Part shown: positions 7,715-16,673 of the stretch, piece after piece
Layout: each line of letters begins with the position of its first letter
How positions within the stretch are numbered: the first letter of the stretch is position 1
Assembly (NCBI RefSeq): GCF_022429645.1
Contig: NZ_CP092480.1
Location: 2,586,501 to 2,650,500 of the forward strand
Reading direction: 5' to 3'
Length of the DNA: 64,000 bases
Source of the DNA: Lutibacter sp. A80
GTDB lineage: Bacteria; Bacteroidota; Bacteroidia; Flavobacteriales; Flavobacteriaceae
The notes under the pieces: model-generated
What the model was told of the DNA's origin: nothing
What the model saw: the letters and a program-made list of their open reading frames with translations, nothing else
The model's database searches: none
Made by a program: the position numbers and the translations under genes

Positions 7715-7801
7715 GATATTTTAATTTTTTTTGTTTTAAAAATGGATTTAAATTAAAAATTCTAACACCTTTTTAAATTTAAATGCAATTCTATTAGTAG
7801 T

Positions 7802-8227
7802 TTATTCTTTAATTAATTTATAGTTTAATGAACTTTGTATTTGTTTACCTTCCATATCTAGTTGCTCTATAAAACCAGTTCCAATTTTATACATAGATGG
7901 TGCATCTTTTATTGATAGTATTATGTGTTTATTGTCAACTTTAAAGGTCCCTTCTTCGGTAAAAGATTGGTCATTTCCTTTTCCTTTGTAAATACTTTCT
8001 ATACTAAAAGTATTATCTTTTTTTAATGTAAGTTTTTTAGTTATACCATCACAATCTGCACACGGAATTTCGCCAATATAAGTTCCAAATACTAATTCAT
8101 TTTCTTTTGATATAGATGCTTCAACATCTGTTTTTTCTATAGTATTACTTTCAATTTTTTTATGCTCTTTACAAGAAATTAAAAGAACTACTCCAAGACA
8201 TATAATTATTAAATTATTTTTTATCAT
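7802..8227 (-). CDS. NlpE-like lipoprotein
   Basis: A lipoprotein with the lipobox LISC (residues ~16-19). It is followed by an NlpE N-terminal beta-barrel: GTYIGEIPCADCDGITKKLTLKKDNTFSIESIYKG has the CxxC pair and strand order of NlpE/copper-resistance lipoproteins. In Escherichia coli NlpE signals surface and copper stress to CpxA; no Cpx genes are seen here. It has 141 residues, one domain only. In flavobacteria the role is not established. Confidence 0.8.
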   Translation of the reverse strand: MIKNNLIIICLGVVLLISCKEHKKIESNTIEKTDVEASISKENELVFGTYIGEIPCADCDGITKKLTLKKDNTFSIESIYKGKGNDQSFTEEGTFKVDNKHIILSIKDAPSMYKIGTGFIEQLDMEGKQIQSSLNYKLIKE

Positions 8228-8291
8228 TTAGTTTAAATTTATAACATAGTAACAAACAAACTAAACAATAATTGTGCCTTTATAGTAATTT

Positions 8292-10535
8292 TTATTTTTC
8301 TATTTTTTCAAGTAAAGTAAAATCTAAATGTTTACGTTCTAAATCTGTATTTTTTACTTTTATTAAAACCTGATCACCAAGTTGATATAAATTTTTGGTT
8401 GCTTGTCCAACTAAGGCATATTGTTTTTCATCATATAAATAATAATCGTCTTTTATATCACGAATACGGACCATTCCTTCACATTTATTTTCAATAATTT
8501 CTACATAAATTCCCCATTCTGTAACACCAGAAATAACACCTTCAAACTCTTGATCTTTATGATCTTCCATATATTTTACTTGCATATATTTTATGGAATC
8601 TCGCTCTGCTTTTGAAGCCATATATTCTTGTTCAGATGCATGTTTACATTTTTCTTCGTAAGGTGCTGCTTTTGGAGATTTTCCACCTTCTAAATAATGT
8701 TGTAACAATCTATGTGTCATAACATCTGGATAACGACGAATTGGTGATGTAAAATGGCTATAATAATCAAATGCTAGACCGTAATGACCTATATTATCGG
8801 TGGTATAAACCGCTTTACTCATTGATCTAACAGCAAGTGTTTCAATCATATTTGCTTCACCTTTACCGTGTACATCTTTTAATAATTTATTTATTGAAGA
8901 AGATGTAGTTTTATTATTTTTTAAATCTATTTTATTTTTATAACCAAACTTACTAACAATAGTTTGAAGCGATAGTAATTTTTCTTCATCTGGTTCGTCA
9001 TGAATTCTGTAAATAAATGTATTTTTACTTGGAGCTCCTTTTTTTGTTCCAACAAATTCAGCTACTTTTCGGTTTGCTAACAACATAAATTCTTCAATTA
9101 GTTTATTAGCGTCTTTAGATTCTTTAAAAAACACGCCTATTGGCTCTGCTTTTTCATTTAAATTAAATTTAACCTCTACCCTATCAAAAGTTATTGCACC
9201 TTGCTGTAAACGCTTTTTACGAATTTTTTTAGCCAATTTATTTAACGTTAAAATTGCAGTAGCAATTTCTGGTTTTACTGTATAAGCTTCACCTGTTATA
9301 GAAATTTCAGAAGAGACTTCACAATTTAAAGAAGCCGTATCAATTGCACCTGAAGTAATAGTATTATTTTCTATAATTTCTTGTGCTTCTTCATATGCAA
9401 AACGCTTATCGGAATAAGTGATAGTTCTACCAAACCATTGGTTTAAAACATGTCCTTTATCATTCATTTCAAAAACTGCAGAAAATGTTAATTTTTCTTC
9501 GTTTGGGCGTAAAGAACATACTCCATTTGATAATACTTCAGGTAACATTGGTACTACCCTATCTACCAAATATACCGAAGTTGCTCTTTGATAAGCTTCA
9601 TCTTCTAAAATTGTATTTTCTTGAACATAATGTGAAACATCTGCAATATGAATTCCTATTTCATAATTTCCATTTTCTAATACTTCAAAAGATAAGGCAT
9701 CATCAAAATCTTTAGCATCTTTTGGATCTATGGTAAAAGTTAAATCTTTACGCATATCTCTTCGTTTTGCAATTTCTTTATCTGTAATTTCAAAAGAAAG
9801 TTTACTTGCTTCAGCCTCTACTTTTTCAGGAAATTTATATGGTAAACCGTACTCTAATAATATAGAATGCATTTCGGTTTCGTGATCTCCTGGCATACCT
9901 AAAATTTCTATAATTTCACCAAAAGGATTTTTAGAATTTCCAGGCCAATCAGTCATTTTTGCTAATACTTTTACACCATCTTCAGCACCTTTTAATTTAT
10001 CTTTTGGAATAAATAAATCGGCATACATTTTAGAATCGTCTGCAATTAAAAATCCAAAATTTTTATTGAGTTGTAAAACACCTACAAATTCAGTTTTTGC
10101 ACGTTTAATAATTTCTACAACATCACCTTCTTGTTTTTTACTATTTCTACGGTTATATAAATATATTTTTACAGTATCTTTATCTAAACCTTTATTTAAA
10201 TTGCGCGATGGTATATAGATATCTTTTTCTAATTCATCACAAATAAAATAGGCGTTTCCATTAGAAGTAACATCTAATTCACCAATATAATATTTATCTT
10301 TAGGAACAACTTTAAATTTTCCTCTTTCAACTTCTTCAACTTTTTTTTGTCCCTTTAATTCTTCTAATTTTTGAATAATTTGGTTGCGTCCATTAGCATC
10401 TGAAATAGCTAATTTAGCGGCAATTTGTTTATAATTTAAAGAATTACCGTTATGATTTAACAATTGTAAAATTTTTCTAGTTAAATCTTTGATTATGTTT
10501 CCTTTTTTTTTGTAATTCAATTTTCTTTTCGACAT
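8292..10535 (-). CDS. rnr: Ribonuclease R
   Basis: A processive 3'-5' exoribonuclease of the RNB family that degrades structured RNA. Domains in order: N-terminal winged helix (~1-75), two cold-shock/OB domains (~80-220), and an RNB catalytic domain (~255-600) with the metal-binding FTIDPKDAKDFDDA stretch at residues 267-280 and the YSHFTSPIRRYPD block. A C-terminal S1 domain follows (~650-745, EGVISGVTEWGIYVEI). At 747 residues it is full length. It is divergent from the lipid kinase gene; no operon partner is evident. Confidence 0.97.
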   Translation of the reverse strand: MSKRKLNYKKKGNIIKDLTRKILQLLNHNGNSLNYKQIAAKLAISDANGRNQIIQKLEELKGQKKVEEVERGKFKVVPKDKYYIGELDVTSNGNAYFICDELEKDIYIPSRNLNKGLDKDTVKIYLYNRRNSKKQEGDVVEIIKRAKTEFVGVLQLNKNFGFLIADDSKMYADLFIPKDKLKGAEDGVKVLAKMTDWPGNSKNPFGEIIEILGMPGDHETEMHSILLEYGLPYKFPEKVEAEASKLSFEITDKEIAKRRDMRKDLTFTIDPKDAKDFDDALSFEVLENGNYEIGIHIADVSHYVQENTILEDEAYQRATSVYLVDRVVPMLPEVLSNGVCSLRPNEEKLTFSAVFEMNDKGHVLNQWFGRTITYSDKRFAYEEAQEIIENNTITSGAIDTASLNCEVSSEISITGEAYTVKPEIATAILTLNKLAKKIRKKRLQQGAITFDRVEVKFNLNEKAEPIGVFFKESKDANKLIEEFMLLANRKVAEFVGTKKGAPSKNTFIYRIHDEPDEEKLLSLQTIVSKFGYKNKIDLKNNKTTSSSINKLLKDVHGKGEANMIETLAVRSMSKAVYTTDNIGHYGLAFDYYSHFTSPIRRYPDVMTHRLLQHYLEGGKSPKAAPYEEKCKHASEQEYMASKAERDSIKYMQVKYMEDHKDQEFEGVISGVTEWGIYVEIIENKCEGMVRIRDIKDDYYLYDEKQYALVGQATKNLYQLGDQVLIKVKNTDLERKHLDFTLLEKIEK

Positions 10536-10648
10536 TTATTTTTATTTAATTATTATCAAAAGTACAAATAATTACACTTCAACTACGTTAATTATTAGTT
10601 ATATAAATAACTATTTGTATTTTGTAACACTATTTAATTTGGTTGTAA

Positions 10649-11590
10649 ATGAATTCAAAATGGTTTGTTATTATAAATCCTACTTCTGGTAATGGAGCTT
10701 CAAAAAAGAAATGGCCTTTAATTTTTAACGAATTAAAACAGCAACAATTTAATTTTGAATATATTTTTACAACACATAAATTTCATGCAGAAGATTTAGT
10801 TAAAAATGCTATTAATAAAGGATTTAAAAAATTTATTAGTGTTGGTGGTGATGGAACTTTACATGCTATTGTTAACGGTATTCTAAGTTTAAATAATAAA
10901 CTAAATACTCTTGAAATAAAAATTGGAATAATTCCTATTGGAACTGGTAATGATTGGGTAAAAACATACAAAATTTCTAAAAATTACAAAGAAGCTATAC
11001 AAATAATTAAAGCCGAAAATACGATCCAACAAGATATTGGAAAAATGACTTTAAAACCTGAAAATAAGGTTATTTACTTTAATAATTTAGCAGGAATTGG
11101 GTTTGATGGCTTTGTTGTTAATAAAGTTCATAAATACAAAAATTTAGGTTCTTTAGCATACTTAACTGGTGGTTTAGTAGGTTTATTTAGTTTTAAAAAA
11201 CCATTACTAGAAATAAAATTTAATACTACTGTTTTAAAAAGTACTACCTTATTATTAATTATTGGTATTTGTAAATATTCTGGTGGAGGTATGCAATTAA
11301 CTAAAAATAAGAGTACTACAAATGGATATTTTGATATAACCTTTGTAAAAAATATTACGTTTTTTCAACTTTTAGCAAATATTTTAGGTTTATTTAATGG
11401 GAAAATAACCGATAAAAAATTTGTAGAAAATTACAAAACTAAGCAACTAGAAGTTAAAGTTTTAGATAGTAATAAAACGTATATTCAAGCAGATGGAGAA
11501 TTGATTGGTTCAGGAGATTTTAAGGTAGCATTATTACCTAAAACATTGTCTTTTATTATACCAAAAACTACTAAAGAAGTAAAAAGTTAA
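10649..11590 (+). CDS. Diacylglycerol/lipid kinase family protein (YegS/DgkB-like)
   Basis: A soluble 313-residue kinase of the DAGK catalytic family. The ATP-binding SVGGDGTLHAIVNGI (near residue 70) and the IIPIGTGNDWVKT motif (near 97) are intact. A C-terminal beta-sandwich (GGMQLTKNKSTTNGYFDITF...YIQADGE) follows, as in YegS/DgkB. These enzymes phosphorylate diacylglycerol or related lipids; the exact lipid cannot be told. It starts with MNSKWFVIINPTSGNG, which gives the family's first strand directly. Confidence 0.9.
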   Translation: MNSKWFVIINPTSGNGASKKKWPLIFNELKQQQFNFEYIFTTHKFHAEDLVKNAINKGFKKFISVGGDGTLHAIVNGILSLNNKLNTLEIKIGIIPIGTGNDWVKTYKISKNYKEAIQIIKAENTIQQDIGKMTLKPENKVIYFNNLAGIGFDGFVVNKVHKYKNLGSLAYLTGGLVGLFSFKKPLLEIKFNTTVLKSTTLLLIIGICKYSGGGMQLTKNKSTTNGYFDITFVKNITFFQLLANILGLFNGKITDKKFVENYKTKQLEVKVLDSNKTYIQADGELIGSGDFKVALLPKTLSFIIPKTTKEVKS

Positions 11591-11655
11591 AATTTTCTTA
11601 ATTTTATTGTAATAAATGTTAAATTAATTCGTCTATAAGATAGAACACCTAATTA

Positions 11656-11802
11656 ATGAAACCATTATATAAAATAATAATTTTATTTCTACTTATATTT
11701 TTTATAGGTATTTATTTTACAGTAAATAGTATTAATACTTATTTTGCTTCTCAAGACTGTATTGAAATTGTTACCCTACCTACTCAAGTTTTAAAACTAT
11801 AA
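11656..11802 (+). CDS. Putative small membrane protein, 48 aa
   Basis: ATG at 11656 opens a 48-residue frame. It begins MKPLYK, followed by one strong hydrophobic helix (IIILFLLIFFIGIYF, residues 7-21). A polar stretch with a Cys and a C-terminal QVLKL follow. It lies 65 bases after the lipid kinase stop in the same direction, so it could be read from the same transcript. No homologue is known to me. Confidence 0.45.
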   Translation: MKPLYKIIILFLLIFFIGIYFTVNSINTYFASQDCIEIVTLPTQVLKL

Positions 11803-12387
11803 TTATAACTTTTACTATTAATTTTTAAAATCATTTTACTTTTTAATTTAAAATTTGATTTTAATAGATGTTATTAACATATATATATATTATAAAAAGA
11901 ATTTTAAAAATTTTAAAAAATATTTTTTGTTATTATAGTTTGTTAATATGTACAATAACTAAGCACTTTTAAATTTTGATATATCACTTATTAAAAATAA
12001 CTAACAAGTTATATTTTTTTAATAGCTTAAAAATCAATAAAATTATATAGGTTATTAACATTATGTTAATAGTGTTAATTAACCAATTTATTGAATAACA
12101 TTTTGCTTAAAAAATGTTTATAACGGTTTAAAAAATGTTTATAACTTGAAATTAAAAATGAATAAATAAATTTGGAAAATTAAAGTACGTTTTAGCATTA
12201 ATCTTTTTAATTTATATATCAAAAAAAAGTTTTCTTTTTTAAGTATAAACTTATCCACATTGTTAGTAAAATTTAAATCAATTGTAAATCAATATTTTAA
12301 AAAATACTATTAACAATTACTTTTTTTACTGTTAATAAGCGTGAATTTGTACTTTTGTACTCTAATCTTATTAACAAAACAATAATT
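11803..12387. other. oriC: Candidate replication origin: AT-rich gap with DnaA-box cluster
   Basis: There is no ORF in this very AT-rich 585-bp gap. It contains one canonical DnaA box TTATCCACA (12251-12259) and a set of related 9-mers. TTATTAACA occurs four times (11871-11879, 12052-12060, 12330-12338 minus, 12368-12376). TTATAAACA occurs twice, as direct repeats on the minus strand (12115-12123, 12136-12144). CTATTAACA occurs twice (12064-12072 minus, 12307-12315) and ATATTAACA once (11941-11949 minus). Long A/T-only stretches lie between them. Such clusters are the hallmark of chromosomal origins or DnaA-regulated regions. dnaA itself is not in the window. Confidence 0.4.
12350..12357 (+). 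promoter_or_regulatory. -7 element of rpiB
   Basis: TACTTTTG is a perfect TAnnTTTG match 30 bases before the ATG at 12388. It shows that the in-frame TTG at 12355, inside this element, is not the start codon. Confidence 0.65.
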
Positions 12388-12825
12388 ATGGTAATTGCAA
12401 TTGGTAACGATCACGCTGGAACACAGTATAAATTCGAAATTATTAAACTTTTAGAAGGTAAAGGTATAAAAGTTTTAAACTTTGGAACCGATTTAAACGA
12501 TAGTATGGATTATCCAGACGCTATCCATCCTGTAGCAAATGCTGTAGAAACTGGAGAAGCTACTTTTGGAATTATTTTATGTGGAAGTGGAAATGGAGCT
12601 CAAATGACTGCTAATAAACACCAAGGTGTACGTGCAGCGCTTTGTTGGAATAATGAATTGGTAGAACTTACACGTTTACATAATAATGCTAATATATTAA
12701 GTATTCCTGCTCGTTTTGTTTCTTTACAACAAGCTTTGGGTTTTGTAGAAGTATTTTTAAACACTCCTTTTGAAGGTGGAAGACACCAAAATAGAATTGA
12801 AAAAATACCAACAAAATGTTGTTAA
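12388..12825 (+). CDS. rpiB: Ribose-5-phosphate isomerase B (or RpiB/LacAB-family sugar-phosphate isomerase)
   Basis: Interconverts ribose 5-phosphate and ribulose 5-phosphate in the pentose phosphate pathway. The 145-residue product starts MVIAIGNDHAG, the family's phosphate-binding strand. It carries the catalytic-Cys motif ILCGSGNGAQMTANKHQGVRA, and RRHQNRIEKI-like residues close the C-terminus (GGRHQNRIEKI). Length and start agree with RpiB. The CDF transporter follows after 27 bases. Confidence 0.93.
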   Translation: MVIAIGNDHAGTQYKFEIIKLLEGKGIKVLNFGTDLNDSMDYPDAIHPVANAVETGEATFGIILCGSGNGAQMTANKHQGVRAALCWNNELVELTRLHNNANILSIPARFVSLQQALGFVEVFLNTPFEGGRHQNRIEKIPTKCC

Positions 12826-12852
12826 TTTTTTAAGTAAAAAAAAGCAATTAAA

Positions 12853-13761
12853 ATGGGACATAACCATGAACATCATCATCCCACAATAACTGGAAAAAAT
12901 TTATTATTTTCAATTATACTAAATGTAGCTATAACAGTTGCACAGTTAATAGGTGGTTTTATTTCTGGTAGTTTAGCTTTAATTTCAGATGCTGTTCATA
13001 ATTTTTCAGATGTTATTTCTCTTATTATTAGCTATATAGCAAATTTATTAGCCAACAACAAAAAACGCACTAAAACATCTACTTTTGGTTATAAACGTGC
13101 AGAAATTATTGCTGCATTTATAAATGCTACTACTTTAATTGTTGTTGGTTTATTTTTAGGATATGAAGCTATAATTAGGTTTAATACACCAACAGAAATT
13201 CAATCTAATTTAGTTATTTGGTTAGCTCTTTTAGGAATTTTAGCAAATGGTTTAAGTGTAATTTTACTTAAAAAAGATGCTGATCATAACCTTAATATGA
13301 AATCGGCATACATTCACTTATTTATTGATATGCTTACTTCTATTGCTGTTTTAGTTGGTGGTTTATTAATGAAATATTATCATATTTATTGGATAGATGC
13401 TTTATTAACTTTAATAATAGCTATTTATTTAATTTATATGAGTTGGGAAATTTTATTAAAATCAATTAGAATATTAATGTTATTTGCTCCCGAACATATA
13501 AAAATTGATGATGTTGTAAGTGAAGTTTTAAAAATTAAAGGAATTAAAAATATCCATCACGTTCATATATGGCAATTAAACGATGAAGGAAGCCACTTAG
13601 AAGCACATTTAGAATTTACAAACGATATAAAACTTTCTGAATTTGATATTATCTGCGAAAAAATAGAAAAAAATTTACTTGATAAATTTGAAATAAATCA
13701 TTGTAATTTCCAACCAGAATTTATTAGAGATGATAAAAAAGATTTAATAAATCAACAGTAA
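12853..13761 (+). CDS. Cation diffusion facilitator (CzcD/ZitB-like) metal exporter
   Basis: A 302-residue inner-membrane exporter, most likely for Zn2+ and similar divalent ions. A His-rich start (MGHNHEHHHP) precedes six transmembrane helices. The paired metal-site motifs are SDAVHNFSD in helix 2 and HLFIDMLTS in helix 5. The C-terminal cytosolic domain has IHHVHIWQLNDEGSHLEAHLEF. It sits between rpiB (27 bases) and a GNAT gene (3 bases), probably one transcript. Confidence 0.92.
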   Translation: MGHNHEHHHPTITGKNLLFSIILNVAITVAQLIGGFISGSLALISDAVHNFSDVISLIISYIANLLANNKKRTKTSTFGYKRAEIIAAFINATTLIVVGLFLGYEAIIRFNTPTEIQSNLVIWLALLGILANGLSVILLKKDADHNLNMKSAYIHLFIDMLTSIAVLVGGLLMKYYHIYWIDALLTLIIAIYLIYMSWEILLKSIRILMLFAPEHIKIDDVVSEVLKIKGIKNIHHVHIWQLNDEGSHLEAHLEFTNDIKLSEFDIICEKIEKNLLDKFEINHCNFQPEFIRDDKKDLINQQ

Positions 13762-13764
13762 TTT

Positions 13765-14208
13765 ATGCTAGAAATTAAAGTTAAAAATTTTCAAGAATTA
13801 ACCACAAATGAATTGTATAATTTACTGCAATTAAGAAGTGAAGTTTTTGTAGTTGAACAAGATTGTGTGTACCAAGATATTGATTTTAAAGATCAAAAAG
13901 CTTTGCATATTCTAGGCTTTAAAAACAATAAAATTATTGCATATACCAGAATTTTTAAAGCAGGTGATTATTTTAATAAAGCTAGTATTGGTAGGGTTCT
14001 TGTTAAAAAAAGTGAACGAAAATATGGATACGGACATATAATTATGGATTATTCTATTAATGCCATTTATAATATTTTTAACGAAAAAGATATTAAAATT
14101 TCAGCTCAAAAATATTTAAAAGAATTTTACGAATCTCATAATTTTAAACAAATAGGTAAAGCCTATTTAGAAGATAATATTCCTCATATTGCAATGGTTC
14201 TACTTTAA
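13765..14208 (+). CDS. ElaA-like GNAT N-acetyltransferase
   Basis: A 147-residue GCN5-type acetyltransferase. It starts with the ElaA pattern LTTNELYNLLQLRSEVFVVEQ and contains IGRVLVKKSERKYGYGHIIM, the acetyl-CoA-binding loop (Q/RxxGxG/A variant). The substrate is unknown. The ATG lies three bases after the CDF stop. The stop codon directly abuts the stop of the convergent citC gene, and no terminator is visible between them. Confidence 0.85.
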   Translation: MLEIKVKNFQELTTNELYNLLQLRSEVFVVEQDCVYQDIDFKDQKALHILGFKNNKIIAYTRIFKAGDYFNKASIGRVLVKKSERKYGYGHIIMDYSINAIYNIFNEKDIKISAQKYLKEFYESHNFKQIGKAYLEDNIPHIAMVLL

Positions 14209-15294
14209 TTAATGTCGTGCAGTACTTTGTTTTATTTTAGTAATAATATTAGCAGATTCTTTAGAAAGTAAAAAGTTTTTAGTCGGTTCTGGTAAAAAAT
14301 TTAAAACTTCTTTTAATCTATCATCTTTAATAGCTTCTCTTACTTTAGAAGCGCTTATATAATTTTTATCAAAATTTGTTTTATCATTTATAGAAATACG
14401 TTCACACTCAATAACTTCTATACCATTTTCTGGTAAAATTTTATGCATTGCAGTATTATATGCTTTGGTTGTTAAGCAGTAATTTTCACTTCCAATGTAT
14501 CGTTTTTTTATGTTTAAAATTGGAGCAATATAGTTTGTAAATATATTTACATCAATTTCAGCTTGTTTTTGAGAAACTAAATTCCAAGATTCATTTTTTA
14601 AAAAATAATTTGGAAAAATTGCACCAGAAACAATATAAGGTCCAGTAGCTAACATTACTACATTTTTTAAATCAGCAATACCTTCTTCAATTAATTTCCA
14701 ACGTATTTCAAAAGGAAAAACAGATAAATTTTCACTAACAACAAATAAATAAACAAGTTCATTTTCTTTTGATGCTTTTTCAATTAAATAACGATGTCCA
14801 ACGGTAAACGGATTACAATTAACTACAACTGCAGCTATATTATCTGAAAGAGTTTTTACTTTTAATTTTTCTAATTTTTTTTGATAATCTTTAATGGTTT
14901 TATACCCAAATTCTAAGACTGCAAATATAGGTTCTGCAGTAGTTATTAACGAAAATCCTAAAGCTTTAAATAATTTTGAAGTATTAGGTTTTGTATATAC
15001 AAAACACTGTTTATAGTTTTCTAAACATTTATCAGTTAAATAAGTAACTACAAGTGAAAAAGCAGTAGTTTCTCTAAATTCGGGTGCAATTACAACATAT
15101 TTTAAAGTGTTTTTACGTAAAGATCCAGTACCAATTATATCATCATTTAAGTTATAAACAATCATTGTAAAATCCACTTCTTCTGGATTAAAATCAAAAT
15201 CATACTTTTTTAAAAATGATTGCAAAAGTTTTACATCCAATGGGTTTTCTGTATCTAATAATTCTTGTCTAAAATCGGTATCTTCAAAAATCAT
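14209..15294 (-). CDS. citC: [Citrate (pro-3S)-lyase] ligase
   Basis: Activates citrate lyase by acetylating the thiol of the CitD prosthetic group with acetate and ATP. The N-terminal ~125 residues form a GNAT-like domain (TMIVYNLNDDIIGTGSL, VIAPEFRETTAFSLVVTYL). The rest is a nucleotidyltransferase domain with NCNPFTVGHRYLIEKAS, the HxGH-type ATP site, and ISASKVREAIK near the C-terminus, the SxxxVR element. At 361 residues it is close to CitC. Its start overlaps the citXG stop by four bases; it is the last gene of the cit operon. Confidence 0.93.
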   Translation of the reverse strand: MIFEDTDFRQELLDTENPLDVKLLQSFLKKYDFDFNPEEVDFTMIVYNLNDDIIGTGSLRKNTLKYVVIAPEFRETTAFSLVVTYLTDKCLENYKQCFVYTKPNTSKLFKALGFSLITTAEPIFAVLEFGYKTIKDYQKKLEKLKVKTLSDNIAAVVVNCNPFTVGHRYLIEKASKENELVYLFVVSENLSVFPFEIRWKLIEEGIADLKNVVMLATGPYIVSGAIFPNYFLKNESWNLVSQKQAEIDVNIFTNYIAPILNIKKRYIGSENYCLTTKAYNTAMHKILPENGIEVIECERISINDKTNFDKNYISASKVREAIKDDRLKEVLNFLPEPTKNFLLSKESANIITKIKQSTARH

Positions 15295-16673
15295 AATTGC
15301 GCGTTTTTAACAAAGTGAATTAATAAGGAAACTGACAGTAAATCTGCAGATCCACCTGGTGAAATATTATTTTCTTTGCAATAATTACACAATTCAATAT
15401 ATGATTTTTTTGAGTGAATTGCATTTTTTGCTAATTTTTTTACGTGTGTAAGTGCTTCAAAATTACTTCTATATAAAATATTACTATCGTTATTTAGGCT
15501 TATAATATGCAATAAAGTTGTTTGTAATATTTCTTGAATTTCTTCTTGATTCAGTTTTTGGTGATTCTTAAAATTTTTATCTAAAAAAGGGAGTGCATTT
15601 TTAAATACGCTTGGAAATCCTTCAGCAACTTCTTGTCGAATACCAGCACCTAATTTTCCATATTTTTTATACATTAATTCGCCATGTGTTGCAACTTTTT
15701 TTGAATTTAGTTCTAATTCATTTTTAACAATACCATTGCTAATTTCAATTACTAAATATTTAAATGTTGTATCTGAAAATCTATTATTTTCTGAAATTAT
15801 TTTTGCTATTGAAAAAAGAGAAATTCCGAATAAAAATATAATACCTTTATGAGTATTTACATTTCCGGTAGCTTTAAACATTTCTTGTTCAGCTTTTATA
15901 CCAATATGTCTAATTTTTGGTAAAATTTCTTCTATTTTTCCTGTATATGCATAGCCTAATTCGCAAAATTTATTAAAAAAAGGTGTTAGTGCTACTGCAG
16001 AATTTAAAAACGTGAAAAAATGCATATCTGTATGCGAACCCGTATCTTTAAAAGAAACTAAACCAGGTTTTGGACTTAAAGAAATTTCATATAAAATAGC
16101 TTTTGAAGCAAATGCAACTAAGGTATTAATACGCTTATTTTTAATAGAAATAGCTTGTATTTTTTTGAGATCATTAAAAATTAAATTTCTAATTTCTTCT
16201 TTTGTATGTCGCTTATTACGCATACAGGAAATTGCAGCATGTTTACCACAAAAATAGCACAGTTTCTTTTTTCCAGAGCTAATTGGTACACCTAAATCAT
16301 TAAAAATATCAACATCAATTAAACGACCCAAAGTTTGTGTTGATTCAAAATTTTCTGTCAAAATTTTTAATTCTAACACGTTAATTTTAGAATTTTTAGC
16401 AATAGGAATTATAAAAAAATCACCTGCTTCGTCTACAATTAAGGTTTCTTTCTCATAAATTAATTCAACGCGATTTGCTTGTAAATAATTGATTAAGTTA
16501 TTTTTAACTTCTAAAAAAAATGTAGAAATTAACTCATTGCTTTTTGGATATCCAGGTATATTTAAAGATAAACTTAAAGTGTTAAATTGTTGTTTTAAAA
16601 ATTGCGCGCGTTGTTGCGCTCTATTTTCTCTAGCGTTTAATATTTTCTCTAAAATTTTTTGGGAGTTAACCAT
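15291..16673 (-). CDS. citXG: Fused CitX-CitG: holo-citrate lyase synthase / triphosphoribosyl-dephospho-CoA synthase
   Basis: Two maturation enzymes in one 460-residue chain. Residues ~15-165 are CitX, with GRLIDVDIFNDLGVPIS and the Cys-containing CYFCGKHAAISCMRNKRHT block; CitX attaches the prosthetic group to CitD. Residues ~175-455 are CitG, with LSPKPGLVSFKDTGSHTDM and a GAGIRQEVAEGFPSV block; CitG makes the triphosphoribosyl-dephospho-CoA precursor. Fused citXG genes are known in Haemophilus, whereas many bacteria keep them apart. It overlaps citF by eight bases and citC by four. Confidence 0.92.
   Translation of the reverse strand: MVNSQKILEKILNARENRAQQRAQFLKQQFNTLSLSLNIPGYPKSNELISTFFLEVKNNLINYLQANRVELIYEKETLIVDEAGDFFIIPIAKNSKINVLELKILTENFESTQTLGRLIDVDIFNDLGVPISSGKKKLCYFCGKHAAISCMRNKRHTKEEIRNLIFNDLKKIQAISIKNKRINTLVAFASKAILYEISLSPKPGLVSFKDTGSHTDMHFFTFLNSAVALTPFFNKFCELGYAYTGKIEEILPKIRHIGIKAEQEMFKATGNVNTHKGIIFLFGISLFSIAKIISENNRFSDTTFKYLVIEISNGIVKNELELNSKKVATHGELMYKKYGKLGAGIRQEVAEGFPSVFKNALPFLDKNFKNHQKLNQEEIQEILQTTLLHIISLNNDSNILYRSNFEALTHVKKLAKNAIHSKKSYIELCNYCKENNISPGGSADLLSVSLLIHFVKNAQL

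Noticed and set aside
12355-12387. TTG start for rpiB giving 11 extra residues
   Set aside because: The TTG is part of the TACTTTTG promoter element, and the family starts at MVIAIGNDHAG.
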